DNA from: Nocardioides ungokensis
GTDB lineage: Bacteria > Actinomycetota > Actinomycetes > Propionibacteriales > Nocardioidaceae
Length of the DNA: 64,000 bases
Assembly: GCF_013466985.1 (NCBI RefSeq)
Contig: NZ_CP059164.1
Location: 310,001 to 374,000 of the forward strand
Reading direction: 5' to 3'
The notes beneath the pieces are model-generated. The model saw only the letters and a program-made list of their open reading frames with translations. It ran no database searches and was not told the origin of the DNA. Below are positions 8,812 through 17,777 of this stretch, piece by piece; position 1 is the first letter of the stretch, and each line of letters starts with the position of its first letter. Both the position numbers and the translations under genes were made by a program.

Positions 8812-9893
8812 TGAGCGACATCGACGACGTCATCCGGCGAGGCATCCACCAGCGGCTGGACGCGCTCCAGGTCCCGACGGAAGGCCGGGCAGCCACCGCC
8901 CGATCCGATCTCCGGCGAAGCCGAGGCCGGCGGGTGCTCACCGCTGCGACTGTTGCCGCGCTGGTCGCGGGCGCAGCCGCGGCGGTCTACCTGCTCAGTG
9001 GCCGTCAGACGGACCAGGTCCCCGAGCCCGCCCGGCACCTCCGCGTCGTTCGCACGCTCTCGGCGTCCTCCTTGGGCCTGGCCAAGCCAGAGGCGGCGGC
9101 GATCGGGCCCAACGGAAAACTCTACATCACCGACTCCGTGCACCAGACGGTCACCGAGGCCACCACCTCCGGACGAGTGGTCCGCACCTGGGGAGGAGAT
9201 GGCGCACGACCGGGCCGGTTCCGGCTCGCGGAAGGGGGGAGGATCGCGGTGGATCAACAGGGTCGGGTCTACGTCGCAGACTCCGGGAACGGCCGCGTCC
9301 AGGTGTTCACCAGCTCCGGAAAGTTCATCCGGCAGATGGGCAGCTTCGGAGGAAGGGCGGGCCAGTTCGTGTACCCGACCGCGATCGCCGTCGGCCCGGA
9401 CGGGTCGGTCTACCTCAGCGACGACAGCCGGACGGCGCTGACCAAGCTGTCCCCCAACGGCGACCAGGAATGGCGGTTGGGCGGGCCCAGGGGGACCGGT
9501 GCCCCGCCGGATCTCGTCGGGCACACGCACTTCGGGAGTCTCGACAGCCACGGCCGTCTGGTCGTGGCGAACGACGACACCAGCCGGATCGTGTACCTCT
9601 CTCCCCAGGGGGAGGAGGTCGATGCGTTCGGTCACGGCAAGACCAGCGGTCACGCCTCCGACTTCCCCGAGGGCGCCTGCGACACGACCGTCGACTCCGG
9701 AAACTACGTCTACGTGACAGGCTGCATCCCCACCAAGGAGACAGGGAACCTGATCCAGATCTACGACCCGAGCCACCGGCTGGTCGGCGCCTGGCCCCAC
9801 TCGCCCATGATCACCGCACCCCGTTTCGGCCCGCGAGGTCTCGCTGTCTCGGTCGGCTATGGCTCGATCCTGGAGCTGGCTGTCGACCGGTGA
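8811..9893 (+). CDS. Membrane-anchored NHL-repeat beta-propeller, putative sigma partner
   Basis: A 360-residue protein with a short basic cytoplasmic N-terminus (about 40 residues, rich in Arg), one membrane helix (about 41-63) and an extracytoplasmic NHL propeller. NHL strands such as GRIAVDQQGRVYVADSGNGR and YPTAIAVGPDGSVYLSD are clear. The ATG shares one base with the sigma factor stop, so the proteins are translationally coupled. By position and topology I infer a role in controlling the sigma factor. The cytoplasmic part is much shorter than a usual anti-sigma domain and no known one is recognised in it. Confidence 0.85.
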   Translation: MSDIDDVIRRGIHQRLDALQVPTEGRAATARSDLRRSRGRRVLTAATVAALVAGAAAAVYLLSGRQTDQVPEPARHLRVVRTLSASSLGLAKPEAAAIGPNGKLYITDSVHQTVTEATTSGRVVRTWGGDGARPGRFRLAEGGRIAVDQQGRVYVADSGNGRVQVFTSSGKFIRQMGSFGGRAGQFVYPTAIAVGPDGSVYLSDDSRTALTKLSPNGDQEWRLGGPRGTGAPPDLVGHTHFGSLDSHGRLVVANDDTSRIVYLSPQGEEVDAFGHGKTSGHASDFPEGACDTTVDSGNYVYVTGCIPTKETGNLIQIYDPSHRLVGAWPHSPMITAPRFGPRGLAVSVGYGSILELAVDR

Positions 9894-9900
9894 CGAGGGA

Positions 9901-9922
9901 GCCCTGGGTCAGGGCCCAGGGC
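9901..9922 (+). terminator. Hairpin after the sigma/NHL operon
   Basis: A perfect 8-bp stem, GCCCTGGG with CCCAGGGC, encloses a 6-base loop eight bases after the NHL gene stop. There is no T-run, as is usual for terminators in such GC-rich genomes. Confidence 0.5.
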
Positions 9923-10009
9923 CCGGACCTGGGTCAGCGCGACCGACCGCTGACGACGCATGCCGAAAGAGGTGTGGACAGACAGCCCGACGCGGAGCAG
10001 AGTGCCGCC

Positions 10010-11095
10010 ATGCTTCGTCTCGGGACCCTCTTCCTCGCCACCGCTCTCCTCGCCACTCCCTTCCTGGGCAGCGCAGCCCAGGCCGCCGGTAGTGCGACAC
10101 CCCCAGGCGGGTTGTCGTGGAAGCAGAGCATCATCGACGCCGACCAGAGCTTCCGCGGCCTCGATGCCGTCGACCGCAGCACGGCCTGGGTGACCGGCGG
10201 CAGCGCCACCGAGGGTGCGCCGGGCCGGGTGTTCCGGACGACCGACGGCGGTCGGACCTGGGCGGACGTGAGCCCCGCCGGAACGGAGGGCCTGCTCTTC
10301 CGCGACGTCGAGGCCCGGAGCGCGGAGGAGGCCGTGATCCTCGCGATCGGGCCGGGCGACGCGTCCCGGATCTACCGCACCACCGATGGTGGCGCGACCT
10401 GGGACTCGGCCTTCGTCAACGACGACCCGGCGGCGTTCTACGACTGCATGGCGTTCTACCCCGGCGGCCGGGACGGGCTGGTGATGGGCGACCCGGTCGA
10501 CGGGAAGTTCCGCATCCTCGCCACCCACGACTTCGGCCGCTCGTGGACCGTCCTGCCCAGCGACGGCATGCCGGAGGCACCGACCGAGTACGGCTTCGCC
10601 GCCAGCGGCGACTGCCTCGTCACGGCCGGCCACTCGGCCTACTTCGGCTCCGGCGGTGGCGACACCCGTGTCTTCCGGTCCGACGACCGCGGCCTGACCT
10701 GGACCGCCAGCCCGTCCACGATCCCGGCAGGCGAGGCCGCGGGCGTCTTCGCCCTGGCCTTCCGTACGCCGTCGCAGGGGATCGCCGTGGGAGGCGACTT
10801 CGCTGACCCGGCCGACGGCCACGACGTCGTCGCGACGACCCGGCACGCCAACACCTGGCGCAACGCCGGCGACCTCACCCACCTCGGCGAGGACGTCGCC
10901 TACCTGCCGGGTCGCGGAGACCGCCTGGTCGTCACCGGGGAGTCCGGCGACGTGATGGGCACCAGCATCAGCAGCGACGGCGGTCGCACCTGGACCCGGA
11001 TCAGCGACACGGGCTACCACGCCCTCGACTGCACGCGGGACGGTTCCTGCTGGGCAGCCGGCGGCGGGGGCCGGGTGGCGCGCCTCGTCCGCTGA
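10010..11095 (+). CDS. Secreted BNR/Asp-box repeat beta-propeller protein
   Basis: A 361-residue secreted protein. A signal peptide (residues 1-25, ending AQA) is followed by Asp-box repeats FRTTDGGRTWADV, YRTTDGGATWDSA, THDFGRSWTVL, FRSDDRGLTWTAS and SSDGGRTWTRI. These mark a seven-bladed sialidase/Ycf48-like propeller. Homologues in actinobacteria are often named oxidoreductase without evidence. The catalytic Arg triad of sialidases is not apparent. It is the fourth propeller protein in 5 kb and may be transcribed with or separately from the sigma operon, because a hairpin lies between them. Confidence 0.85.
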   Translation: MLRLGTLFLATALLATPFLGSAAQAAGSATPPGGLSWKQSIIDADQSFRGLDAVDRSTAWVTGGSATEGAPGRVFRTTDGGRTWADVSPAGTEGLLFRDVEARSAEEAVILAIGPGDASRIYRTTDGGATWDSAFVNDDPAAFYDCMAFYPGGRDGLVMGDPVDGKFRILATHDFGRSWTVLPSDGMPEAPTEYGFAASGDCLVTAGHSAYFGSGGGDTRVFRSDDRGLTWTASPSTIPAGEAAGVFALAFRTPSQGIAVGGDFADPADGHDVVATTRHANTWRNAGDLTHLGEDVAYLPGRGDRLVVTGESGDVMGTSISSDGGRTWTRISDTGYHALDCTRDGSCWAAGGGGRVARLVR

Positions 11096-11109
11096 CAGGT
11101 GCCGCCGCC

Positions 11110-11550
11110 TCAGTCGGCGATCGGTTCCCAGACGAGCTCGGCGACGTCGACCACGAGCTTCGGGCTGTCCGCCGGGTCGTCCTGGGCACGGACCTCTCCG
11201 ACGCACACGCACACGACATCGTTGAGGCGGCGGTAGGCATCGCTGTCGCTGGTGTGGCGGACTGAGCCGACGATCTGCCGGCGGCCCGCCGGGTAGGCGC
11301 GACCGTATCCCTGGAGATCGACCATGATCGTCGCTTCGTCGTCGGTGACGATGACGGCACGGAAGTCGGGACAGAACGGCCCTTCCGACGTCCGGCGGTA
11401 GGGGAAGTTGGCGCCGCGGAACCGACCGACGACGGAGCCCTCACAGCGGCCCTCAGCGAGGTAGAGGTGCTGCTCCCAGCCGCCCTCCAGGGAGACCGCC
11501 CAGCTCTCGGGGTAGGTGAAGCGAATCCGGTACAACGGCTCCAGCCTCAC
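11110..11550 (-). CDS. DUF3237-like protein
   Basis: A 146-residue protein beginning with a GTG at 11550, which is preceded by GGAGCAGG. The pattern LEPLYRIRFTY near the start, the central EGSVVGRFRGANFPYRR and the late DAYRRLNDVVCVCVGEVR resemble the small beta-barrel family DUF3237. No function is known for that family. It starts 16 bases after the stop of the SHOCT-domain gene on the same strand, so the pair are likely one transcript. Family assignment is from pattern memory and is moderate. Confidence 0.7.
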   Translation of the reverse strand: MRLEPLYRIRFTYPESWAVSLEGGWEQHLYLAEGRCEGSVVGRFRGANFPYRRTSEGPFCPDFRAVIVTDDEATIMVDLQGYGRAYPAGRRQIVGSVRHTSDSDAYRRLNDVVCVCVGEVRAQDDPADSPKLVVDVAELVWEPIAD

Positions 11551-11566
11551 GGCCCTGCTCCAGCCC

Positions 11567-11959
11567 TCAGGAAGCGAGCGCCTTCGCCTTGATCTGATCG
11601 AACTCCGCCTGGGTGATCGCCCCGCTGTCGAGCAGACCCTTGGCGTTGGCGATCTGGCCGGCAGGGTCGCCTGAGGACGGTGCGGCGACCGACTTGATGT
11701 ACTCCGCCTGAGCCGCCTGGATCTCCTTGGCCTGCTCCAGCTGACGCTCGTGCATACCGTGCCCACGAGCGATGAGATAGACCAGGATGCCCAGCCACGG
11801 GATGACGATCACGAAGATCACCCACAGCGTCTTCATGCCTCCGCCCAGGTCCTTGCTCCTGAAGATGTCTGAAAGGACCCAGTACAGGCACATGAACCAG
11901 GCGAAGAACAGGAAGAACTCGAACAGGGCCAGCAGGAACGAGCCGTTGTCGTTGAACAT
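11567..11959 (-). CDS. Membrane protein with PLDc_N-like helices and SHOCT domain
   Basis: A 130-residue membrane protein. Two hydrophobic helices (about residues 7-27 and 40-62, with WVIFVIVIPWLGILVYLI) give the PLDc_N-like arrangement. A charged linker follows, then a C-terminal SHOCT motif (GLLDSGAITQAEFDQIKAKAL). SHOCT segments are short oligomerisation helices found at the ends of many bacterial membrane proteins. The ATG at 11959 has GAGAGG upstream. It probably leads a two-gene transcript with the DUF3237-like gene. Confidence 0.85.
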   Translation of the reverse strand: MFNDNGSFLLALFEFFLFFAWFMCLYWVLSDIFRSKDLGGGMKTLWVIFVIVIPWLGILVYLIARGHGMHERQLEQAKEIQAAQAEYIKSVAAPSSGDPAGQIANAKGLLDSGAITQAEFDQIKAKALAS

Positions 11960-12110
11960 GAGGCGACCTCTCAACGGGGCCAAAAGGGTGGATCCCCCGG
12001 CTTCTTGTCGCAGCATCGTGCGATCAGCGGCCGAAGGCATCCCCGACTTGGATGAGACGTCGACCGCCGCGCCACCGCCGACCTCGACACATCAGAGGAG
12101 GGGGCGGGTG

Positions 12111-12326
12111 TCAGACGACCGTCCAGTCGGAGTACGTCGTGAACGCGTCCAGCGCGGCCAGCCCGGCTGCAGAGCTTCCGGAAGCAACCAGCGTGGGACT
12201 CCACACGCAGCCGACACCCCGGTCGGGGATGACGGCCAAGATGCCGCCGCCGACGCCGCTCTTGGCCGACAGTCCGACGCGGTAGGCAAGCTCGCCGGCC
12301 GAGTCGTACGTGCCGCAGGTGAGGCG
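12111..12326 (-). pseudogene. Glutaminase C-terminal remnant
   Basis: Only the last 70 or so residues of a glutaminase A-type protein are present: [16 protein letters not shown], then [20 protein letters not shown] and [11 protein letters not shown], ending at the stop at 12111. These match the conserved C-terminal part of the serine-dependent beta-lactamase-like glutaminases, including the KSGVGGGI motif. No start codon or N-terminal half exists. The remnant abuts, within a few bases, the stop of the FAD oxidase gene at 12328. It marks a deletion or insertion breakpoint at the end of the catabolic operon. Confidence 0.75.
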
Positions 12327-12327
12327 G

Positions 12328-13704
12328 CTAGGCCCAGTGGTTGCGGTTGGTGGCCCCGTCCGGGCCGGCGAGGTAGCCCACGAAGAGCCCCTCGGGATCG
12401 CGCTCGGCGCAGACCTGCTGCAGCCGCGCCCAGCTGTCGTCGGCCATGAAGCGCACCTGGCGCCGGCTGAGGTCGCCGTCGCCGAGATACTGCCCGACGG
12501 TGACCGGCTCGAGGTCGGCCATCACCGAGGCCAGCCACTGCCGGTGCCGCTCGTCGTCGGCCTCGTCCTCCCACACGACGTACGACGCGAGGTAGACCTC
12601 GGACTGCATCGAGAACGCCATGTCGGGCAGGGACCGCAGCGGCGCCATGCTGAACCAGATCGTGAACGCCTTGTCGTTGGGCAGGGTCGTGTACGCCCGG
12701 CGCATCGACGGGACCACCCGCGCGGCCGGCCCGCTCAGCCAGGCGTTGTCGACGGCCCAGCGGTGCCCCTCGGGGTTGTCCTCGAGCTGCCGCTTCCGCT
12801 GCTCCTCGAGCGTCGTCGGCACGGCGTCGAGCACCAGGATCGCCCGGTCGAGGGCGGGGTTGTCCCGGAACGGGGCGAGTGCCCGGTCCGCCTGGGCGGC
12901 GTCGTCGGTGAGCGTCACGCCTGTGACCAGCAGCACCGGCTCGTCCGCGATGGTCCGGTCGGTCTTGGTCAGCGCCACGATCTCGACGGAGTCGGCGACC
13001 TTGGCGTGCCTGTCGTGCAGCCAGGTCATCACCTCGTCGAAGTCCTCGAGACGGAAGGCCTGCACGGTCTGCGCGACATGGCCGGGCGCCGGAAGGGTGC
13101 GCAGGTGGAAGCGGGTCACGACCCCGGGGAAGCCCGGCCCGGCGCCGCGGGCGGCCCAGTAGAGGTCGCTGTGCTGGGTGGCGTCGGCGCGCACGAGCTC
13201 GCCGCCGGCGGTCACCACGTCGATCGCCTCGACGTACTCCGCGGCCCAGCCCCAGCCGCGCGCGTTCCAGCCCTGGCCGCCCTGGAGCAGGAAGCCGCCG
13301 AGGCCGACGGTGGGGCAGTGCCCACCGACGAAGAAGCGCCCGTGATCGGCGAGGTACGGCGCGAGCCGGGCGCCGCCCTGGACCGCGGGGGAGACCCGGA
13401 CGATCCCGGTCTCCGGGTCGAGGTCCATCTCCTGGAGGGCGGCGAGGTCGAGCACCAGCGCGTCGTCGCGGACCGACCACTGCGCCCAGCTGTGGCCGCC
13501 GGAGCGGACCGCCACCCGCCAGCCCCGTTCCCGCGCGAGCCGGACGCCGAGCACCACGTCGCGCTCGTCGGCGACCTTCAGCACGGCCGCCGGCTGCCGC
13601 GAGGACAGCCGCCGGTTGAAGATCCGCTCCACCCGGGCGTCGGCGTACGCCGGGTCGTCGCGCAGGACCAGCGTCCCGGTCAGGGCGTCCAGGTCGACGC
13701 CCAT
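12328..13704 (-). CDS. FAD-linked oxidase, BBE/6-hydroxynicotine oxidase type
   Basis: A 458-residue flavoprotein with an FAD_binding_4 domain (residues about 35-200) and a C-terminal BBE segment. Both residues used for bicovalent FAD attachment are present: His in [13 protein letters not shown] and Cys in [14 protein letters not shown]. The family oxidises amines, alcohols or sugar hydroxyls with release of hydrogen peroxide. It is the last gene of the minus-strand arm of the catabolic island and shares one base (TGATG) with the upstream monooxygenase gene. The C-terminus ends NRNHWA directly at a genomic breakpoint, so a few residues may differ from the ancestral end. Confidence 0.9.
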   Translation of the reverse strand: MGVDLDALTGTLVLRDDPAYADARVERIFNRRLSSRQPAAVLKVADERDVVLGVRLARERGWRVAVRSGGHSWAQWSVRDDALVLDLAALQEMDLDPETGIVRVSPAVQGGARLAPYLADHGRFFVGGHCPTVGLGGFLLQGGQGWNARGWGWAAEYVEAIDVVTAGGELVRADATQHSDLYWAARGAGPGFPGVVTRFHLRTLPAPGHVAQTVQAFRLEDFDEVMTWLHDRHAKVADSVEIVALTKTDRTIADEPVLLVTGVTLTDDAAQADRALAPFRDNPALDRAILVLDAVPTTLEEQRKRQLEDNPEGHRWAVDNAWLSGPAARVVPSMRRAYTTLPNDKAFTIWFSMAPLRSLPDMAFSMQSEVYLASYVVWEDEADDERHRQWLASVMADLEPVTVGQYLGDGDLSRRQVRFMADDSWARLQQVCAERDPEGLFVGYLAGPDGATNRNHWA

Positions 13705-14846
13705 CAGGCCGGGGCGACCAGCGCGTGCAGCGTCTGGCCCATGATCCGGCCGGGGTCGGCGCCCGGGGTCTCCGGGTGGATCTCCCACTCGGCGAGCTGG
13801 AGGCTGTTGTCGAGCACCATCTTCACGCGCGGGTAGCGCCGCTCCATGAACGCCGGCAGCACGTCCTCGACCTTGTCGCCGGACGTCAGCATCTCCGCGA
13901 GGACCACCGCGTCCTCCGCGCACATGGCCGCGCCCTGGGCGATCAGCGGCGGGCAGGCGTGCGCGGCGTCGCCGATGACGATGGACCGGACGCGGTGCCA
14001 GGGGGAGTCGACGCAGATCGCCTCGATCCACTGGTAGTTGACGATCGCGTCGTCGGCGAGGCTGTCGCGGACCTCGCCCCAGAGGCCGCCGTACCCCTGG
14101 CCGCGCTCCTTGAGCACGGCGCCGTGGGGACCCTCGCCGACGAAGGAGCGGTCGAGGTTCTCCTCCAGCAGGAAGGCGTAGCAGAGGTCCTCGGAGATGG
14201 GGGTGTAGCCGGCCTTGTACTTGGGGCCGCCGTAGTAGAGCTCGGAGCAGTCCATCCCGGCCGGACGCTTCGCCACCGTGCGCCAGATGCCCATGCCGAC
14301 CGGGTGCGGCTGGGTGTCGATCCCGATCATCGAGCGGACCTGGGAACGGATCCCGTCGGCGCCGACCAGCAGGTCGACGGTCTCGGTGGTGCCGTCGGAG
14401 AGCGTCGCGGTGACGGCATCCCCGTGGTCCTCGATGGCGGTGACGGTGGTCCGCAGGCGTACGTCGACACCCGCCTTCTCGACCTCGTCGGCCAGGATGT
14501 CGGCGATGTCGCCCCGGACCGCGCCCATGGTGCCGGGCAGGTCGGGACCACCCATCGGGGGTGTGGGGATCTCGGCGATCACGTTTCCGTCGGCCGTCTT
14601 GAGCCGCAGGTGGCTGAACGGGAAGCCGTGCTCCGCGAGCTGGTCGTAGATGCCGACGGCTCGGAACGCCTTCAGCGCGTTGCCCTGGAGCGTGATGCCG
14701 TGGCCGACGCCGCCGAGCTCGCTGCGCAGGTCGACGAGGACGACCTCGACGCCGCGCTGGGCCAGCGCGAGCGACAGCACGCCACCGGTGATGCCGCCGC
14801 CGACGACGAGGACTCGCTCGACACGGGGGGTCTGGGACTCGGCCAT
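13704..14846 (-). CDS. FAD-dependent aromatic-ring monooxygenase (PHBH-like)
   Basis: A 380-residue class A flavin monooxygenase. The three expected motifs are present: the dinucleotide fold VVGGGITGGVLSLALAQRG at about residue 14, the DG motif LLVGADGIRSQVR at about 160 and the GD motif VIGDAAHACPP at about 290. Such enzymes hydroxylate phenolic or N-heteroaromatic rings using NAD(P)H and oxygen. In this setting it would provide the ring hydroxylation before extradiol cleavage. AGGAG precedes the ATG. Substrate is unknown. Confidence 0.9.
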   Translation of the reverse strand: MAESQTPRVERVLVVGGGITGGVLSLALAQRGVEVVLVDLRSELGGVGHGITLQGNALKAFRAVGIYDQLAEHGFPFSHLRLKTADGNVIAEIPTPPMGGPDLPGTMGAVRGDIADILADEVEKAGVDVRLRTTVTAIEDHGDAVTATLSDGTTETVDLLVGADGIRSQVRSMIGIDTQPHPVGMGIWRTVAKRPAGMDCSELYYGGPKYKAGYTPISEDLCYAFLLEENLDRSFVGEGPHGAVLKERGQGYGGLWGEVRDSLADDAIVNYQWIEAICVDSPWHRVRSIVIGDAAHACPPLIAQGAAMCAEDAVVLAEMLTSGDKVEDVLPAFMERRYPRVKMVLDNSLQLAEWEIHPETPGADPGRIMGQTLHALVAPA

Positions 14847-14859
14847 GGGGGATCTCCTC

Positions 14860-15849
14860 CTAGGAGACGGGGACGGGGTGGGGGATCGAGGCAGGGGTGG
14901 CGGCGACTGCGGCTGCCATCAGGTCGAGCACGCGGCCGACGGGGTCGACCTCGGCCGGGAGGTTGAGGAAGCCGTGGAGCACCCCGCGAGCGACGACCTG
15001 CTGCACGTCCACGCCGGCGGTGCCGAGCGCCGCCGCGAAGGACTCGCCCGAGGAGCGCAGGTCGTCGTACTCCGCGTTGGCGAGGAGCACGGGGCAGAGC
15101 CCTGCGAGGTCGGCGAGGGCAGGCATCGCGTAGCCGTCGCAGGCGGTGGCAGGCCCACCGACGTAGTTGGCGTTGAAGCCGGCGACGGCCGCCGGGCGGA
15201 AGCGGAGCAGCCCGGGCACCTCGTCCATGCGCGCGGCCAGCGCCCGGCCGGCGGGTGGGAGCTCGGGGTGGAAGACGCCGTAGGCAGCCAGCAGCGCCGC
15301 CGGGAGCCAGGCGTCCTCGTAGCGCAGCCGGAGGGTGGCCGCGGTCGCGAGGTTGGCGCCGGCGCTGGCACCGCCGACCGAGATGCGGCCTGCGTCGACG
15401 CCGAGCGAGCCGGCTCGCTCGCGGACCCAGCGGACCGCGGCCACGCAGTCGTCGAGAGGCACCGGGTAGGTGACGGGACCGATCGCGAGCCGGTAGTCCA
15501 CGCTCACGACGACGGCGTCCGCGCGGACCGCGATCTCGCGGGCCACCCGGTCGGCCTCGGGCATGTCGAGGTCGCCCATGACGAACGCCCCGCCGTGGTG
15601 CCACACCAGGCACGGTCGGCCGGTGTTGCCGCCGGCCGACGTGTCGCCGTACACCCGCACCGGCACGGGACCGTGCGGACCCGGCGCGGTGGTGTCGTAC
15701 GTCGTGGTGTCCGGCGCAGGCGCCGCGTCGCGGTGCTGCATGAACGCGTGGAAGCGCTCCTCGAGGGCCGGGTCGCCCATCAGCTGCTCGAACGACGCGA
15801 TGCCGTCGAGCAGGTGGAAGCGTGACGCGACGGCCTCATGGATGCCCAT
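14860..15849 (-). CDS. Alpha/beta hydrolase, hormone-sensitive lipase family
   Basis: A 329-residue esterase of the HSL family. The oxyanion-hole motif HHGGAF is at about residue 84, the nucleophile elbow GGASAGAN at about 158, an acidic residue in NAEYDD and the catalytic His in VLHGFLN near the C-terminus. It would hydrolyse a small ester or a ring-cleavage product. It sits 11 bases from the ABC ATPase and 13 bases from the monooxygenase gene, inside the same operon. Confidence 0.9.
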   Translation of the reverse strand: MGIHEAVASRFHLLDGIASFEQLMGDPALEERFHAFMQHRDAAPAPDTTTYDTTAPGPHGPVPVRVYGDTSAGGNTGRPCLVWHHGGAFVMGDLDMPEADRVAREIAVRADAVVVSVDYRLAIGPVTYPVPLDDCVAAVRWVRERAGSLGVDAGRISVGGASAGANLATAATLRLRYEDAWLPAALLAAYGVFHPELPPAGRALAARMDEVPGLLRFRPAAVAGFNANYVGGPATACDGYAMPALADLAGLCPVLLANAEYDDLRSSGESFAAALGTAGVDVQQVVARGVLHGFLNLPAEVDPVGRVLDLMAAAVAATPASIPHPVPVS

Positions 15850-15859
15850 CCCTGTGTCC

Positions 15860-16663
15860 TCAGACCGCTGTCGAGGCCGGGAACATCGACGCGCGCGAGC
15901 CGGTGATCCAGCCGACGACGTGGTCGCGGTCGGTCCCGGCGACCGGGACGTCGGCGACCTTCCTGCCCCGGTTGAGGATCACCATCCGGTCGGCCACCTC
16001 GTAGCAGAGCGGGAGGTCGTGGGTGACGACGATGATCGCGATGCCCTGGTCGGCCATCCGGCGGATCAACCGCTCGACGTTGCGGGTCTGCTCGTAGCCG
16101 AGCGCGGCGGTGGGCTCGTCGAGGAGCAGCACGCCCTGCGACTCGCCGTTCACCCGGATCGCGCTGCGGGCCAGGGCGACGACCTGGCGCTGGCCGCCGG
16201 ACAGCATCTCGACCGGCCGGCTCATCGGGGCGGTGCGGACACCGAGGCGTTCCAGCTCGGCCTCGGAGCTCTTGCGCATCGCCTTGCGGTCGACGAAGCC
16301 GAGCCAGCCGAGCGGGCCGCGGCGCAGCTTCTCCTCGCCGAGGTTGAGGTTGATCGAGATGTCCTGGGCCTCCACCAGCGCGAGGTCCTGGTAGACCATC
16401 TGGATGCCGGCGGACGAGGCGTCGCTCGGGGCGTGGAAGGTCTTCGCCTCGCCCCGCACCCGGATCGTGCCGGCGGAGGGGCGGTGGGCCCCGGACATCA
16501 CCTTGAGCAGGGTGGACTTGCCGGCGCCGTTGTCGCCGAGGAGGCCGACCACCTCGCCGGGCAGGACGTGGATGTCGACCTGGTCGAGCGCCCGGACGAA
16601 GCCGTAGTGGAGGTCGACGCCGCGCAGCTCGAGGGCCGGGGTCCCGACAGGGGTCGTCGTCAT
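15860..16663 (-). CDS. Sugar-type ABC transporter ATPase
   Basis: A 267-residue single-domain ATPase. Walker A GDNGAGKST (about residue 43), the Q-loop YQDLALVEAQ, the signature LSGGQRQ and Walker B VLLLDEPTAAL are intact, as is the switch His in VVTHDLPL. The DNGAGKST/YQDLAL form is that of carbohydrate-uptake (CUT2) importers with a single ATPase domain, such as the ribose- and fructose-type. It works with the adjacent permease and lipoprotein. The start lies one base after the permease stop. Confidence 0.92.
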   Translation of the reverse strand: MTTTPVGTPALELRGVDLHYGFVRALDQVDIHVLPGEVVGLLGDNGAGKSTLLKVMSGAHRPSAGTIRVRGEAKTFHAPSDASSAGIQMVYQDLALVEAQDISINLNLGEEKLRRGPLGWLGFVDRKAMRKSSEAELERLGVRTAPMSRPVEMLSGGQRQVVALARSAIRVNGESQGVLLLDEPTAALGYEQTRNVERLIRRMADQGIAIIVVTHDLPLCYEVADRMVILNRGRKVADVPVAGTDRDHVVGWITGSRASMFPASTAV

Positions 16664-16664
16664 C

Positions 16665-17769
16665 TCAGACCTTCTTCTGGTGGACGGAGAGGTTGGCTGT
16701 GGCCATCAGCCGCTTGGAGACGCTGGCCTGGATGACCCGCTCGAAGAGCAGCGAGCCCAGCAGCAGCGCGCCGGTCACGACGGTGGCCCAGTAGGGCTGG
16801 ATGCCGCGGATGGTCAGGCCGTTGGAGATGGTGGCCAGGATCAGCGCTCCGACCAGGACGCGGGGCAGGCTGCCCCGCCCGCCGGTCAGCGCGACGCCGG
16901 CCAGCGCCACCGCGGTCAGCGCGGTGAAGATGATCGACGGGCTGGCGGCCGGGTTGGCCTCGGTGACGACGGCGGTGGTGACCAGGCCGCCGAGTGCGGC
17001 GAGCAGGCCCGAGATCACGAAGCCGAGCACCGTGTAGCGGCTGCTGTGGATGCCAGCCCGGCGTACGGCCTCGGCGTTGCCGCCGACGGCCATCAGCCGG
17101 ATCCCGTCACGGGTGCGGGTCAGGAAGACCGTGCCGACGAGGTAGACGACGGCGACGACGTAGACGGGCGCCGGCACGTTGAAGTAGCGGTGCGTGCCCA
17201 TGAACTCCAGCTGGGTCAGGCCGGGGAACGTGTAGCCCCCCGCCACGACCGCCGCGAGACCGGACAGCACCGAGAGCGTGCCGATGGTGATGATGATCGG
17301 GTTGAAGCCGCGCAGGGCGATGAACCCGTTGACCAGGCCCACGACGACCCCACACCATGCCCGCGGCGAGGCCCTCCCAGGTGCTCGCCCCGTGGGTGAG
17401 CAGCCAGCCGCAGACGCAGCTGGCGAAGGCCGCCGTGCCCGGGAGCGAGAGGTCCAGCACGCCGGTCATCACGCCGATGCCGACCCCGGCCGCGAAGAGG
17501 GCGGTGAGCGCCCCGGCATTCGCGACCAGGATGGCGTTGTCGGTGGTGAAGAAGTACGGCGAGCACCAGAACGCGAAGAACGCGATCAGGAGTCCCCACA
17601 GGATGAAGATCCCGCGGTCGCGGACGAAGACCAGCGCGGTGATGGTGCGCGGCATCTCGTGCCCGGTGGGGACGGTGGTCGCCTCGGGGCCGGTCTCGGC
17701 ACCGGTCGCGGCACCGGTGTCGGGGGCGGCCGCGGCGGCCTGATCGGGAGTGGTGGCGGGGGTCGTCAT
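16665..17769 (-). pseudogene. Sugar-type ABC permease, frameshifted
   Basis: A CUT2-family permease of about 368 residues in two frames. The first part runs from ATG 17769 (a GTG at 17775 is also possible) through a Pro/Ala-rich head, two helices and the GVLDLSLPGTAAF motif to WEGLAAGMVWG. The second starts VVVGLVNGFIALRGFNP and runs to the stop at 16665 with the remaining helices and the GGRGSLPRVLVGA motif. The break is at the run of four C on the plus strand, 17348-17351, and removing one base restores the frame. Because the rest of the operon is intact, an assembly error is the more likely cause. Confidence 0.85.
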
Positions 17770-17777
17770 GGTCACGA

